From Flavobacteriales bacterium (GTDB lineage: Bacteria; Bacteroidota; Bacteroidia; Flavobacteriales_D; CAJJDF01), in the NCBI GenBank assembly GCA_018609055.1, contig JABAYJ010000007.1, forward strand, positions 187,472 through 236,501: 49,030 nucleotides of DNA. The letters run 5' to 3'. The translations under genes were made by a program, and so were the position numbers. Of the stretch, positions 28,039 to 38,452 are shown piece after piece. The notes under the pieces are model-generated. The model was given only the letters and a program-made list of their open reading frames with translations, ran no database searches and was not told the DNA's origin. The first letter of the stretch is position 1. Each line of letters begins with the position of its first letter.

Positions 28039-29823
28039 ATGAAAAAATATATCATATATATCGCAATATTAGTAACAGGACTAGCTTTAGGTTGGTTAAT
28101 TTTTGGGAATTCCTCAAAAGATTCGACTGTCTCTGAAAAGAATCCGTCAGAATCAAAAACTGAGGAAATATGGACATGTTCTATGCACCCACAAATTCGT
28201 CAGCCCGAAGCTGGAGATTGCCCCATTTGTGGAATGGATTTAATACCATTAGAAGCCAATAATAACTCTAACCCTCTAGTATTTGAGATGACAGCTGATG
28301 CTGTTAAAATTGCTAACATTCAAACAACTGTAGTTGGATCTGGTAGTATCAATACAAAAGGATTAAAACTATCTGGAAAAATTAAAGCAGATGAAACAAA
28401 TTCAGCAAGCATTGTTTCTCATATTTCGGGTAGAATTGAAAAGCTATTTATAAGCTATACAGGCGAAAAAGTGAGTAAAGGACAAAAGATAGCCTCTATC
28501 TACTCTCCTAAACTAATTACTGCTCAAAAAGAATTGTTAGAAGCCAATAAAGTAAAAAATGTTAACCCTAAACTATATGAAGCTACTGTAAACAAACTAA
28601 AATTTTGGAAAATAACAGAGGAACAAATTGAATCTATTATAACCTCCGAAGAAGTCATAGAATCCTTTAATATATATGCAGGATTTTCTGGAATAGTTCT
28701 AAATAAGAAAGTTTCTGTTGGGGATTACTTAAACGAAGGAGAGGTATTATTTGATATTCAAAACCTAAATCAACTTTGGGCATTATTTGATGTTTATGAA
28801 TCAGATTTAGGAGGGATAAAAACAGGTAGTAAGATTAGTTTTACTACTCCTTCAATACCAAATAAAATATTTACTTCGAGTATCGTTTTTATAGATCCAG
28901 TTATTAACCCTGCTACTCGAACAGCTACTATTAGAACTACCATAAACAACCAAAATCAGTTACTAAAACCTGAAATGTTTTTAGAAGGAACAATTAATAA
29001 TACAAGTAGTAATAATGTTTCTATTTTAGTTCCTAAGTCTGCGGTTTTATGGACAGGAGAACGATCTGTTGTTTATGTTAAATTACCAGATTTACCAACA
29101 CCCTCTTTTGAGTTTAGAGAAGTAACAATAGGAGAATCTAATGGGACAAATTATACCATTCTGGATGGAATAAACAATGGAGATGAAGTGGTAACCAATG
29201 GAGCATTTGTGATAGATGCTTCGGCTCAGTTAAATAATCAATCGAGTATGATGAATAGAAACTTATTAGCTAACAAATCAGATGGCTTGCCTGATTATAC
29301 TTCGGCTACTCCAATTGAATTTAAGAAGCAATTAAAATCGGTTTTAGAAAACTATTTATCAATCAAAAACTCCTTAGTTAGTAGTAATAGTAAAGAAAGT
29401 ACTAAAAATTCAAAACTATTGATAGAGAGTTTAAATAAGGTAGATATGAAATTAGTAAAAGGAGAATCTCACGTTTTTTGGATGGCTCAAATGAAAGCTA
29501 TAACTGAAAATACAAATGGTATAATTGAAGCTACAGATATTTCGGAGCAAAGAAATTTATTCAGTTCTCTTTCTAATACTCTAATATCAACCACCAAGTC
29601 TTTTGGTGTAGAAAAAGATACTTTCTATGTGCAATTTTGCCCAATGGCTGGAAATGATAAAGGAGCATATTGGTTAAGTAAAGAGTCTAAAATTAAGAAT
29701 CCATACTTTGGAGATGAAATGCTTACTTGTGGATCAGTTAAAGAAACAATAGATGAAAATTTTAAAAATAAAGTAATCAAAACAAAATCAAATAATAGTC
29801 CTATGAGTGGACATAATCATTAA
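28039..29823 (+). CDS. cusB: CusB-type periplasmic adaptor with metal-binding finger and DUF3347
   Basis: A 594-residue membrane-fusion protein linking the RND pump to the outer-membrane channel. N-terminal anchor about 5-24. A heavy-metal-binding finger follows at about 46-72 (WTCSMHPQIRQPEAGDCPIC, then GMDLIPL). The barrel-sandwich and beta-barrel adaptor core runs to about 400. The C-terminal 170 residues are a DUF3347-like domain (FKKQLKSVLENYLSIKNSL) ending in a Cys/Met segment FYVQFCPMAGNDKGAYWLS and MLTCGSVKETI. Extra metal domains fit a periplasmic copper/silver relay. Tail GHNH is His-rich. Confidence 0.92.
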   Translation: MKKYIIYIAILVTGLALGWLIFGNSSKDSTVSEKNPSESKTEEIWTCSMHPQIRQPEAGDCPICGMDLIPLEANNNSNPLVFEMTADAVKIANIQTTVVGSGSINTKGLKLSGKIKADETNSASIVSHISGRIEKLFISYTGEKVSKGQKIASIYSPKLITAQKELLEANKVKNVNPKLYEATVNKLKFWKITEEQIESIITSEEVIESFNIYAGFSGIVLNKKVSVGDYLNEGEVLFDIQNLNQLWALFDVYESDLGGIKTGSKISFTTPSIPNKIFTSSIVFIDPVINPATRTATIRTTINNQNQLLKPEMFLEGTINNTSSNNVSILVPKSAVLWTGERSVVYVKLPDLPTPSFEFREVTIGESNGTNYTILDGINNGDEVVTNGAFVIDASAQLNNQSSMMNRNLLANKSDGLPDYTSATPIEFKKQLKSVLENYLSIKNSLVSSNSKESTKNSKLLIESLNKVDMKLVKGESHVFWMAQMKAITENTNGIIEATDISEQRNLFSSLSNTLISTTKSFGVEKDTFYVQFCPMAGNDKGAYWLSKESKIKNPYFGDEMLTCGSVKETIDENFKNKVIKTKSNNSPMSGHNH

Positions 29824-29841
29824 TAATAAAAAACAAAACAA

Positions 29842-30204
29842 ATGAAAAAATCAATGTTAAAATTAGTAATACCAGCATTTTTGGGAGTATCAATGCTGAT
29901 GAGTTGTGGAAACGCGCAAGAATCAAGTGATTCTTTAACAAAAGCAGAATTCAAAGTATATGGAAACTGTGGTATGTGTGAAAAAACGATTGAGGGTTCG
30001 TTAAACGGAGAAGACGGTATTGGTAATGCTGATTGGGATAGAGAAACTAAAATGATTAGCGTTAGTTATAACCCTGAAAAAATGAACGAAGATAAAATCA
30101 AAGCAAAAATTGCAGGTGTTGGTTACGATACTGATTCTCATAGAGCTGATGAATCTGTTTATTCTGAATTACCGGGTTGTTGCCAATATGATAGACCTGA
30201 GTAA
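29842..30204 (+). CDS. Periplasmic HMA-domain lipoprotein
   Basis: A 120-residue lipoprotein (signal peptide with lipobox LMSC at residue 22). The mature part is a single heavy-metal-associated domain with GNCGMCEKTIEGSL (CxxC), and a C-terminal CC pair (ELPGCCQYDRPE). It would bind Cu(I)/Ag(I) at the membrane surface and hand it to the efflux complex, in the manner of CusF although the fold differs. Last gene of the cus operon; terminator follows after 7 nt. Confidence 0.85.
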   Translation: MKKSMLKLVIPAFLGVSMLMSCGNAQESSDSLTKAEFKVYGNCGMCEKTIEGSLNGEDGIGNADWDRETKMISVSYNPEKMNEDKIKAKIAGVGYDTDSHRADESVYSELPGCCQYDRPE

Positions 30205-30211
30205 ATATCAT

Positions 30212-30247
30212 AATAATCTAGTCTTGGTTTTACAAGACTAGATTATT
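30212..30247. terminator. Bidirectional terminator between the cus and czc blocks
   Basis: AATAATCTAGTCTTG (30212-30226) and its exact complement (30233-30247) form a perfect 15-bp stem with a 6-nt loop, placed between two convergent operons. Confidence 0.82.
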
Positions 30248-30254
30248 TAATTTA

Positions 30255-32228
30255 CTACCACTTCATTCTCTGTAATCTAATTGCGTTAAGTATTGCCAAA
30301 AGAGCAACTCCAACATCTGCAAAAACAGCTTCCCACATAGTCGCCAAACCTCCTGCACCAAGAATGAGCACAATAACTTTTATTCCAAAAGCCAATATGA
30401 TATTCTGCCAAATTATCTTTTGGGTTGTTCTTCCAATGTTAATTCCTGTTGCAATTTTAGAGGGTTGATCGGTTTGAATTATAACGTCAGCAGTCTCGAT
30501 AGCCACATCACTTCCAAGACCTCCCATAGCAATACCAACATCACTTGCTGCAATAACTGGAGCATCATTTATTCCATCCCCTACAAAAGCAATTATTTTT
30601 GATTTATCTTTTTTTAGTTCTTCAACCTCATTTAATTTATCCTCTGGCAGTAAACCTCCTTTTGCGTAATCTATATTTAATTCTTTTGCTACCTGTTGTG
30701 TAATGGAATCTTTATCACCAGAAAGCATAATTATTTCTGTTATCCCTTCACTTCTTAATAAGTTTATACTCTGCTTAGCATCATCTTTTAACTCATCTGC
30801 AATGGTAACATAACCCGCAAATTCTCCGTCTATTGAAACAAGGACAATACTCTCAACAATATCGTTTATTTCACTTGGTGTAGAAATATTAAATTGTTCC
30901 ATTAACTTACCATTACCAACTGCAATTACTTTTCCTTGAATAGTTCCAGTTAGTCCTTTTCCTGCAATCTCGTTAATATTTATCACTTCAAGTAAAGGAG
31001 AGTCTTTATCATATTCCATAATTGCTTTAGCAATAGGATGAGTTGATTTTGATTCAATAGCCATTAGTTGTTTCATGAAATCAACCTCAGAGGTAAAATT
31101 AAATATCTTAATCTCTTTAATCTTAAAAACACCTTTTGTAACTGTCCCTGTTTTATCCATTACAAGGGTATTTATTTTGGATAGCTGGTCAAGAAAAGTA
31201 GCACCTTTAAATAAGATTCCATTTTTAGAAGCTGCACCTAACCCTCCAAAATAACCTAATGGTATTGAGATAACTAAGGCACAAGGGCAGGAGATAACTA
31301 AGAATATTAATGCACGGTATAACCATTCGCTAAATACGTATGCATCTACAAAAAAGTAAGGAATAAAACATATTCCAATAGCTAAATAGACCACAATTGG
31401 CGTATAAATTTTAGCTAACTTTCTTATCAGTAATTCTGTTTTGGATTTACGAGAAGTAGCATTTTGTACCAGTTCTAAAATTCGAGAAATTGAACTATTG
31501 TTATATAACTTAGTTACTTTGGCTTCTATAACTCCTTCTAAATTAATTGAGCCTGCCAATATGTTTTCTCCTTTGATTAAGCTTTGTGGTTTGCTTTCTC
31601 CTGTTAATGCTGAAGTATTTACACTTGCTTTTTCTGAAATTAATATACTATCTAACGGTACTTTTTCTCCTACTTTTATTTGAATTACTTCATCAATCTC
31701 AACAGTTTCAGGATTTACTTCTTGATACTTTCCATCTCTGAAAACGTTAGCGGTTTTAGGTCGTACATCAAGTAGTGCTTTAATGTTGTTTTTAGCTCTA
31801 CTAACTGCTGCCGATTGAAATAATTCTCCAATTGCATAAAACAACATAACAGCTACACCTTCAGGATATTCTCCGATTGCCATAGCCCCAATAGTTGCAA
31901 TACTCATTAAAAAAAACTCTGTGAATACTTCCCCTTTTTTAAGTGATATAAATGCGTGTTTTAGCACAGGTAAACCAACAGGTAAATAAGCTGCGACATA
32001 CCAAACTATTTTTATCCAACCCTCAAAAAAAGGAGCTTTTAAAAGATGTTCTATTATTAAACCACTTAAAAGTATAACAAGACTAAAAAATGCTGGATAA
32101 TATCCTTTCCAGCTGTTGTTAGCATTGTCATGTGAATGTTCCTCTTCATCATGGTTAGCATGTGGTGAATCATTGCTATTTATTTTTTCTTCTATTGAAC
32201 AACAATCTTCGCTATTTTCTAAATCCAT
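30255..32228 (-). CDS. Heavy-metal P1B-type ATPase (Zn/Cd/Pb type)
   Basis: ATP-driven cation exporter of the inner membrane, 657 residues. Instead of an HMA domain the N-terminus is short with CC (residues 9-10) and a His/Asp-rich stretch (HANHDEEEHSHD). Core motifs are TGES (209-212), the transport-site SCPCALV (CPC 314-316), the phosphorylation site DKTGT (D358), and GDGINDAP. C-terminal TM8 region (GGLATMWEAVFADVGVALLAILNAI) carries the Asp seen in Zn/Cd exporters (DVG). Last gene of the czc operon; start overlaps the Ste14-like gene by 10 nt. Confidence 0.92.
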   Translation of the reverse strand: MDLENSEDCCSIEEKINSNDSPHANHDEEEHSHDNANNSWKGYYPAFFSLVILLSGLIIEHLLKAPFFEGWIKIVWYVAAYLPVGLPVLKHAFISLKKGEVFTEFFLMSIATIGAMAIGEYPEGVAVMLFYAIGELFQSAAVSRAKNNIKALLDVRPKTANVFRDGKYQEVNPETVEIDEVIQIKVGEKVPLDSILISEKASVNTSALTGESKPQSLIKGENILAGSINLEGVIEAKVTKLYNNSSISRILELVQNATSRKSKTELLIRKLAKIYTPIVVYLAIGICFIPYFFVDAYVFSEWLYRALIFLVISCPCALVISIPLGYFGGLGAASKNGILFKGATFLDQLSKINTLVMDKTGTVTKGVFKIKEIKIFNFTSEVDFMKQLMAIESKSTHPIAKAIMEYDKDSPLLEVININEIAGKGLTGTIQGKVIAVGNGKLMEQFNISTPSEINDIVESIVLVSIDGEFAGYVTIADELKDDAKQSINLLRSEGITEIIMLSGDKDSITQQVAKELNIDYAKGGLLPEDKLNEVEELKKDKSKIIAFVGDGINDAPVIAASDVGIAMGGLGSDVAIETADVIIQTDQPSKIATGINIGRTTQKIIWQNIILAFGIKVIVLILGAGGLATMWEAVFADVGVALLAILNAIRLQRMKW

Positions 32229-32803
32229 CTTCTTACTTTTTGTTTATAATTGCTATATTCTTTACCATGCTCCTTCTCTAAAAAAGCTTCTTCTAATCTT
32301 ATTTGAGTATTAATACTTACTGTAGATAATGAGATAATTAAAAGTGTAAATGCATTTGGTAAAACCAAAAATAGCCCAATATTAGCTATCATAATTCCCA
32401 GAAAAATAGGATTTCTTGACACTGAGAAAAATCCTTTAGTCACCAATTCAGTTTTATTGTTTTCATCAATACCAATTCTCCAAGAATTAGCCATTTGAGT
32501 TTGAGCAATTGACACAACTATCAGTGAAATAAAAAGCAATACCCACCCAATTATGACTATAATCTCGTATTCTAAATACCAAAATGGTAAAAGAATATTC
32601 ATCCAAGAATTATTGAAAGCATAAATGGCAACAACTACTATCTCAATAACTGATATAAAGGAAAAGATCTTTCCATTATAACCATGAGCATCATCTCCTT
32701 TGCTGAAAGTAAAGGGATTAATTTTAGTTTTTCTCCATAGTAAATATGACCTTAAAAAGAATACTAAAAAGAAATAAATGATTAGAAAAATAAATAAGTA
32801 CAT
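32219..32803 (-). CDS. Ste14/ICMT-like membrane methyltransferase
   Basis: A 194-residue protein with five TM helices and the C-terminal isoprenylcysteine-methyltransferase-like block FFSVSRNPIFLGIMIANIG, RLEEAFLEKEHGKEYSNYK and QKVRRWI. This fold binds S-adenosylmethionine in the membrane. Bacterial members are frequent in czc-type clusters, but their substrate is not known. Overlap of 10 nt with the ATPase gene and 13 nt from the czcB stop place it in the metal operon. Confidence 0.85.
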   Translation of the reverse strand: MYLFIFLIIYFFLVFFLRSYLLWRKTKINPFTFSKGDDAHGYNGKIFSFISVIEIVVVAIYAFNNSWMNILLPFWYLEYEIIVIIGWVLLFISLIVVSIAQTQMANSWRIGIDENNKTELVTKGFFSVSRNPIFLGIMIANIGLFLVLPNAFTLLIISLSTVSINTQIRLEEAFLEKEHGKEYSNYKQKVRRWI

Positions 32804-32816
32804 AATGTTTGTTTTT

Positions 32817-34067
32817 TTAATGTTCGTGTTCTAGTTCCCCTGCTTTAGATTGTGCATTTACGTAATAAGCTCCTTTAGTAACAATTTGCATACCTTGTGG
32901 TAGTTCTTCTAATAATTTTACAGCTGTAAAACCGTTATTAGTTGCGCTAGCTATTACTCTAATTTTTGTGAATTCAGTTTCTTTTTCTTCTTTTTTAGCT
33001 GCATATATGAAAGTCTCATTTCCATCTTTTATAATAGCACCTTCTGGAACTGCATTAGATTTAATATCATTTAACCATATTTTAGCATTAATGAATAAAT
33101 CTTTTAGAAACGTAGGTTTTTGTCCTTCTAGATGTCCATGCACTCTGACTGTTTTAGTAGATATATCAAATTCTTTACCTATTACACTTACTTCTCCAGA
33201 ATAAATTGTATTCCCTAATGCAGGAACAGTATAACTAATTTTTTGACCTACTTTAACAGAAGCAATATCCTTTTCGAAAATATCTAATTCAAGGTGTAAA
33301 TGATCCGAAGAAATAATTTGCATAATTGCACTAGAAGGAACTGCATATATGCCATTGTGCATACTAATTGATGAAATGTATCCACTCATTGGAGCAACTA
33401 TTGGAATACGCTCACTTAAAGAATTAGGAGTTAATTTATTTACTGAAATCCCTAAATATTGTAATTGTTTAGAAAGAGCACTAGTTCTAGCCTTTAACAT
33501 ATCAACTTCTGCCTGTGAATTTTGTAAACTCTTAGAAACTCCTGCATTTGCATTTACTAATGATTGTTGTCTTTCTAAGTCAAGCTCTTTTAATTTAAGC
33601 CCAGCTTTTGCTTCCAAATACTCTTGCTGCTTAACTACAAAATTAGTATTAGCAACATAAGCTATTACTTCTCCTTTTTTAATGTAATCTCCTTCTACGT
33701 ATTTTTTTGTTCCCTCAATAATACCTTCTGCTTTAACAGAAACAGATGAATATCCATTTGGAGGTAAACCAATTGAACCAGTTGATTTAATATAGTCGTT
33801 TACTTTTAAAGTTGAGAAACTACCCAATTCTAAACCAATGGTTTTAATTTGCTCTGCTGTTAAGTGAATTGATTCTCCCTCTTCTTCATGTTCTGAGTGC
33901 TCATTTTCCGATTCCGAATGATCGTGACCATCTCCATCATTATGACTTTCTTCATGAGAATCATGGTCATGTCCATCACCTTCTTCATGTTTACTATTAC
34001 AAGAAGCAAATAGAATACCCGTTAGTAATAAAATTACTGATGCTATATATTTTAAATTATTTTTCAT
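32817..34067 (-). CDS. czcB: CzcB-type periplasmic adaptor, His-rich
   Basis: A 416-residue RND adaptor. Lipoprotein-like signal peptide (ILFASC near residue 23) followed by a striking His/Asp/Glu stretch (residues about 26-70) that probably binds Zn, Co or Cd. The adaptor core contains VKAEGIIEGTKKYVEGDYIKKG, cited by ends VKAEGIIEG and EGDYIKKG, an alpha-hairpin, and the beta-barrel (PIVAPMSGYIS, EGAIIKDGNETFIYA). The stop is GELEHEH. It works with the CzcA fusion protein 10 nt upstream. Confidence 0.92.
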   Translation of the reverse strand: MKNNLKYIASVILLLTGILFASCNSKHEEGDGHDHDSHEESHNDGDGHDHSESENEHSEHEEEGESIHLTAEQIKTIGLELGSFSTLKVNDYIKSTGSIGLPPNGYSSVSVKAEGIIEGTKKYVEGDYIKKGEVIAYVANTNFVVKQQEYLEAKAGLKLKELDLERQQSLVNANAGVSKSLQNSQAEVDMLKARTSALSKQLQYLGISVNKLTPNSLSERIPIVAPMSGYISSISMHNGIYAVPSSAIMQIISSDHLHLELDIFEKDIASVKVGQKISYTVPALGNTIYSGEVSVIGKEFDISTKTVRVHGHLEGQKPTFLKDLFINAKIWLNDIKSNAVPEGAIIKDGNETFIYAAKKEEKETEFTKIRVIASATNNGFTAVKLLEELPQGMQIVTKGAYYVNAQSKAGELEHEH

Positions 34068-34077
34068 GATTAAATTT

Positions 34078-37000
34078 TTATTGATTGTTGATTAGTTGAT
34101 AGTCTGCCACAGCTTTGTTGTATGACATTATCTGATTCCAGTAATTACTGTTATTAGTAGCTACTAATTGAAGCGTATTTAATAATTCTAAATAAGAAAT
34201 TTCACCTGCCTCATAATTGAGTTCAGCAACTTGAATCATTTTAGGGTTAATAACCTCTATTTGTTCTTTGTATATCTTAACTCCTTCTTCGTATAATTTT
34301 ATAGATGCTTCAGCTTGTGCTATTCTTTGTTTTAATTCAAGTTGTTTACTTTGATTAAGTTCATTTATTACTTTCACTTGAATTTGTTGTGCTACTATTT
34401 TTCGCTTTGTTTGTCCTCTAAAAATATTAAACGAAATACCTGCCTGAGCACCACTGTACCAACCTCCAGAATAGTAGTTTTGTGCTGCGTATCCAATATT
34501 GAAATCGGGTTTAAGATCTGCTTTTAACACCTTAATTTTTGCTGCCTCAATCGCACTATTTTGGTCGTTTATTTTTAGATAAATGTTTGAATCTAACGAT
34601 AAGCTTGTAAGATATTTTTCCTTGTAAATAGGATCAACACTTGCTACAGCAACATTTGCGTTTAAAAGCATTTCAAACTGCTGATACAAAAGTGATAATT
34701 CTATTTTATTCTGCTTAAAAAGAACATTGAACTCATTCCATTTAGATTGAAGAGAGAGTAGTTCTATTTGATTTGTTTCTCCTGCTTCAACCCTAATTTT
34801 AGCTCTATTATAATTCTTCAAATAAGTTTTTACTAATGAAGAATATAAAGTCGCTAATTCTTGCTTGTACTGAATTTCATAATACAAATTTTTCACTTTC
34901 CATTTAAGCTCATTTGTTGTTATTTGCTTGGATAGTGTACTTTTTGTAATCATTTGTTCTTGAAGTCTATTTGCTGACTTTGTAACACTAGGGTTTGGAA
35001 TGTTCTGTACTATTCCAATTTGATTTACTTGCTGTCCAAAATCTTTATCAACTAGTCCATCTCCTTGATATGAAATATCTGTTTTACCTAAACTATATTT
35101 CATTTTTAGTGCTTCATTCCTCTCTATTTCCAAATTAGCAGCTTTTATATCAGGATGATTTTTTAATGCCATGTTTATTGCACTATCTAGTGACAATGTT
35201 TTTGTCTGAGAAAAAGAATTACTAGTAAAGGCAAGCAACATTAATCCCACTACCATTGCTGTTGTTGTTTTTTTACTTTTCTTGATACTCCAACTTTCTA
35301 ACCAGTAGTATAAAATTGGTAAAATAACCAATGTTAAAAAGGTTGCAGTTAACAGCCCTCCTATAACAACAGTTGCGAGTGGTCTTTGAACTTCTGCTCC
35401 ACCAGAAGAGGATATTGCCATTGGTAAAAAACCAAGAGAAGCAACAGCAGCTGTCATTAAAACAGGTCTTAACCTAACTTTAGTACCAACTAAAATTCTT
35501 TCTTTTAAATCTGTCATCCCTTCCTTTTTTAACTGATTAAAATATCCTATTAATACTATTCCATTTAATACAGCTACTCCAAAAAGAGCAATAAAACCAA
35601 TACCTGCCGAAATACTGAATGGCATTCCTCTTAGCTCTAATGCCCAAATCCCTCCAATTGCCGACAATGGAATTGCAGTAAATATTAATGCTGCTTGTGA
35701 AATTGAGCTAAATGTGAAAAACAAGAGAATAAAAATTAAACCTAATGCAATAGGCAAAGCAATTGATAACCTAGCATTGGCTGCTTTAAGGTTTTCAAAT
35801 TGTCCTCCATAAGTAAAATAATACCCAACAGGCAATGTTAATTTTGCATTTAGTTCTTTTTGAATGTTTTCCACTAAGGTCTCAACATCTGTATCCCCAA
35901 CATTAACACCAATAACAATTCTTCTTTTAGTGTTTTCTCTTGAGATTTGCATTGGTGCATTAACCAAATTAATATCAGCAACATTGATTAAAGGAATTTG
36001 TGTTCCGTTTTCTAAGGATATAAACAAATTTTCTACATCCTGTTGGTTAGTTTTGAATTGTTCATCTAACCTTAAAACTAAATCAAACCTTTTTTCTCCT
36101 TCATAAATAACCCCTGCTTTTTCTCCTGCAAATGCAGTTCTTATCACTTGATTTACATCTTTAATATGAAGCCCGTATTGAGCCATTTTATCGTATTTGT
36201 ATGCAACAATAATTTGAGGCATTCCAATTGTTTGCTCCACATTAACAGTAGCAATTCCGTTTAGTCCTTTGATTATGCTTTCAGCTTCTTTCGCTTTTAA
36301 ATAAAGAGTATCTAAATCCTCTCCAAATAATTTAATCGCAATATCGGCTTTTGTTCCAGTCATTAATTCGTTAAATCTTAACTGAATTGGTTGTGAAAAC
36401 TCATATCCAACTCCGGGTATATTTTCTAGTGATTCTTCAATTTTTTCAAACATACCTTGCCTATCAGATGCAGTAACCCATTCATCTTTTGGCTTCATTA
36501 TTAAAGTAGCATCCCCAATTTCCACAGGCATAGGATCTGTAGGGATTTCGGCACTCCCTATATTTGTAACAACTTCAATTATTTCAGGAAAATCTTTTAA
36601 TAATTTTTTCTGAATCATTTTTGATGTTTCTATACTTTGAGAAAGTGAACTACCAGGAGGTAATATTTGTTGCATAGCTAAATCCCCCTCTTCTAAAGTT
36701 GGTATAAATTCACCTCCCATTCTACTAAACGCAAAAGCACTTACAAGAAATAACACAACTGTAGCACCTACAAATATCTTTTTATAAGCTAGAGCCTTAT
36801 TCAAAATTGGGCTATACCCTCTTTGGAAAAAACTTATTATTTTATCTGCTATTGTTCTCTTATTAGAAACTTTCTTATTTAAAAATAAAGCAGCCATCAT
36901 TGGAACGTAGGTTAATGAAAGGATTAAAGCACCTGCAATTGCTAACATAACAGTTTGAGCCATTGGCTTAAACATTTTACCTTCAATTCCTACTAAAGCC

Positions 37001-38385
37001 AAAATTGGTATATACACCATTAAAATAATTATTTCTCCAAATGCTGCTGAACTTCTAATTTTTTGAGAAGAAGAAATTACTTCGTCATTTATTTCAGTTT
37101 GAGTAAGTATTTTACCTGCGTGTTTAACTTGCATCCTATGCACAATAGCCTCTACAATTATGACGGCACCATCTACAATTAACCCAAAATCAATAGCTCC
37201 TAAACTCATAAGATTCGCACTTATACCTAATAAATTCATCATTGATATGGCAAAAAGCATAGCAAAAGGAATGACTGAAGCAACTATTAATCCTGCTCTC
37301 CAATTACCCAATAATAAAACAAGAATAAATATTACGATTAATCCTCCTTCGATAAGGTTTTTCTCTACTGTTCCAATTGCAGTTTTAACTAGTTTATCTC
37401 TAACTAAATATGGTTCTAAAACTACGCCTTTTGGTAAAGATTTTTGAACTTGAATTACACGTTCTTTCACTAAACTTGTAACTGCAGCTGAGTTTGCTCC
37501 TTTAAACATCATTACTCTTCCTCCTACAGCTTCTTCTCCATTTCTTACTAAAGCTCCATATCTAGGTGCCTTCCCATATTTAACTGTTGCTATATCTTTA
37601 ATAAGAACGGGAATGTTGCTGTTATTTTTGATTACCACATTGCCAATATCTTCCTTTGACTTTGCAATACCCTCTGACCTGATGTAATAAGCATTAGAGT
37701 TTTTTTCAATATATGCTCCTCCTGTATTTTCGTTACTTTTTTCTAAGGCAAGAAACACCTCTGAAATACTAATACCAGTTGATTTTAAAACATCTGGATT
37801 TATAGCAACTTCATATTGCTTCAAATATCCACCCATTGAGTTTATTTCTGCAACACCTTCAATGCCCAAGAGTTGTCTTTTTACAATCCAATCCTGAATT
37901 GTTCGCAGCTCCATTGGAGGATACTCTTTCTCAAAACCTTTCTCTGGTCTAATAACATACTGATATATTTCTCCTAATCCAGTAGAAATGGGTGTCATTT
38001 CGGGTATTCCGAGCCCATTTGGAATAGCTTCTTGAGCGGCTTTAATTCTTTCTCCAACCAATTGTCTGGCAAGATAAATATCATACCCTTCTTCAAATAC
38101 AACTGTAATAGTTGAAAGTCCAAACCTAGAAGTTGACCTTATTTCTTCAACTTGCTGAAGGTTCTGTAAAGCAAGCTCCACGGGGGTAGTAATAAATTGT
38201 TCTATTTCTTGTGTAGCAAGTGTTGGAGAAATAGTAATTATTTGAACCTGATTATTTGTGATGTCTGGAACAGCATCAATTGGCAATTGACGAATAGAGA
38301 ATATACCCCAAATCGTAAGGGCTGCCATAAATAGCCCTATCATAAACTTATTCCTAACGGAATAAGCTATTATTTTATCAAACAT
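34078..38385 (-). CDS. czcA: CzcA-type RND pump fused to its TolC-type channel
   Basis: A 1435-residue fusion. Residues 1-about 1035 are a divalent-cation RND pump with the TM4 signature DFGLIVDGAVIIVEAI (about 398-413), diagnostic of the Zn/Co/Cd group. TM12 ends at LPILYYWLESW. A lysine-rich joint and a segment with the form of a signal peptide (AMVVGLMLLAFTSNSFSQ, about 1040-1058) follow, and then a complete outer-membrane factor (about 1059-1435, e.g. DSAINMALKNHPDIKAANLE, AGETNQIELLSLQSKW). A single chain cannot easily hold inner-membrane and outer-membrane parts, so cleavage at the internal signal peptide is likely. No frameshift separates the halves. Confidence 0.9.
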   Translation of the reverse strand: MFDKIIAYSVRNKFMIGLFMAALTIWGIFSIRQLPIDAVPDITNNQVQIITISPTLATQEIEQFITTPVELALQNLQQVEEIRSTSRFGLSTITVVFEEGYDIYLARQLVGERIKAAQEAIPNGLGIPEMTPISTGLGEIYQYVIRPEKGFEKEYPPMELRTIQDWIVKRQLLGIEGVAEINSMGGYLKQYEVAINPDVLKSTGISISEVFLALEKSNENTGGAYIEKNSNAYYIRSEGIAKSKEDIGNVVIKNNSNIPVLIKDIATVKYGKAPRYGALVRNGEEAVGGRVMMFKGANSAAVTSLVKERVIQVQKSLPKGVVLEPYLVRDKLVKTAIGTVEKNLIEGGLIVIFILVLLLGNWRAGLIVASVIPFAMLFAISMMNLLGISANLMSLGAIDFGLIVDGAVIIVEAIVHRMQVKHAGKILTQTEINDEVISSSQKIRSSAAFGEIIILMVYIPILALVGIEGKMFKPMAQTVMLAIAGALILSLTYVPMMAALFLNKKVSNKRTIADKIISFFQRGYSPILNKALAYKKIFVGATVVLFLVSAFAFSRMGGEFIPTLEEGDLAMQQILPPGSSLSQSIETSKMIQKKLLKDFPEIIEVVTNIGSAEIPTDPMPVEIGDATLIMKPKDEWVTASDRQGMFEKIEESLENIPGVGYEFSQPIQLRFNELMTGTKADIAIKLFGEDLDTLYLKAKEAESIIKGLNGIATVNVEQTIGMPQIIVAYKYDKMAQYGLHIKDVNQVIRTAFAGEKAGVIYEGEKRFDLVLRLDEQFKTNQQDVENLFISLENGTQIPLINVADINLVNAPMQISRENTKRRIVIGVNVGDTDVETLVENIQKELNAKLTLPVGYYFTYGGQFENLKAANARLSIALPIALGLIFILLFFTFSSISQAALIFTAIPLSAIGGIWALELRGMPFSISAGIGFIALFGVAVLNGIVLIGYFNQLKKEGMTDLKERILVGTKVRLRPVLMTAAVASLGFLPMAISSSGGAEVQRPLATVVIGGLLTATFLTLVILPILYYWLESWSIKKSKKTTTAMVVGLMLLAFTSNSFSQTKTLSLDSAINMALKNHPDIKAANLEIERNEALKMKYSLGKTDISYQGDGLVDKDFGQQVNQIGIVQNIPNPSVTKSANRLQEQMITKSTLSKQITTNELKWKVKNLYYEIQYKQELATLYSSLVKTYLKNYNRAKIRVEAGETNQIELLSLQSKWNEFNVLFKQNKIELSLLYQQFEMLLNANVAVASVDPIYKEKYLTSLSLDSNIYLKINDQNSAIEAAKIKVLKADLKPDFNIGYAAQNYYSGGWYSGAQAGISFNIFRGQTKRKIVAQQIQVKVINELNQSKQLELKQRIAQAEASIKLYEEGVKIYKEQIEVINPKMIQVAELNYEAGEISYLELLNTLQLVATNNSNYWNQIMSYNKAVADYQLINNQ

Positions 38386-38452
38386 AATGATGTATTTTAT
38401 AAATTAAACGTGAAAATTAAATAGACAAGACGCACTTATCCATTGATTTTGT

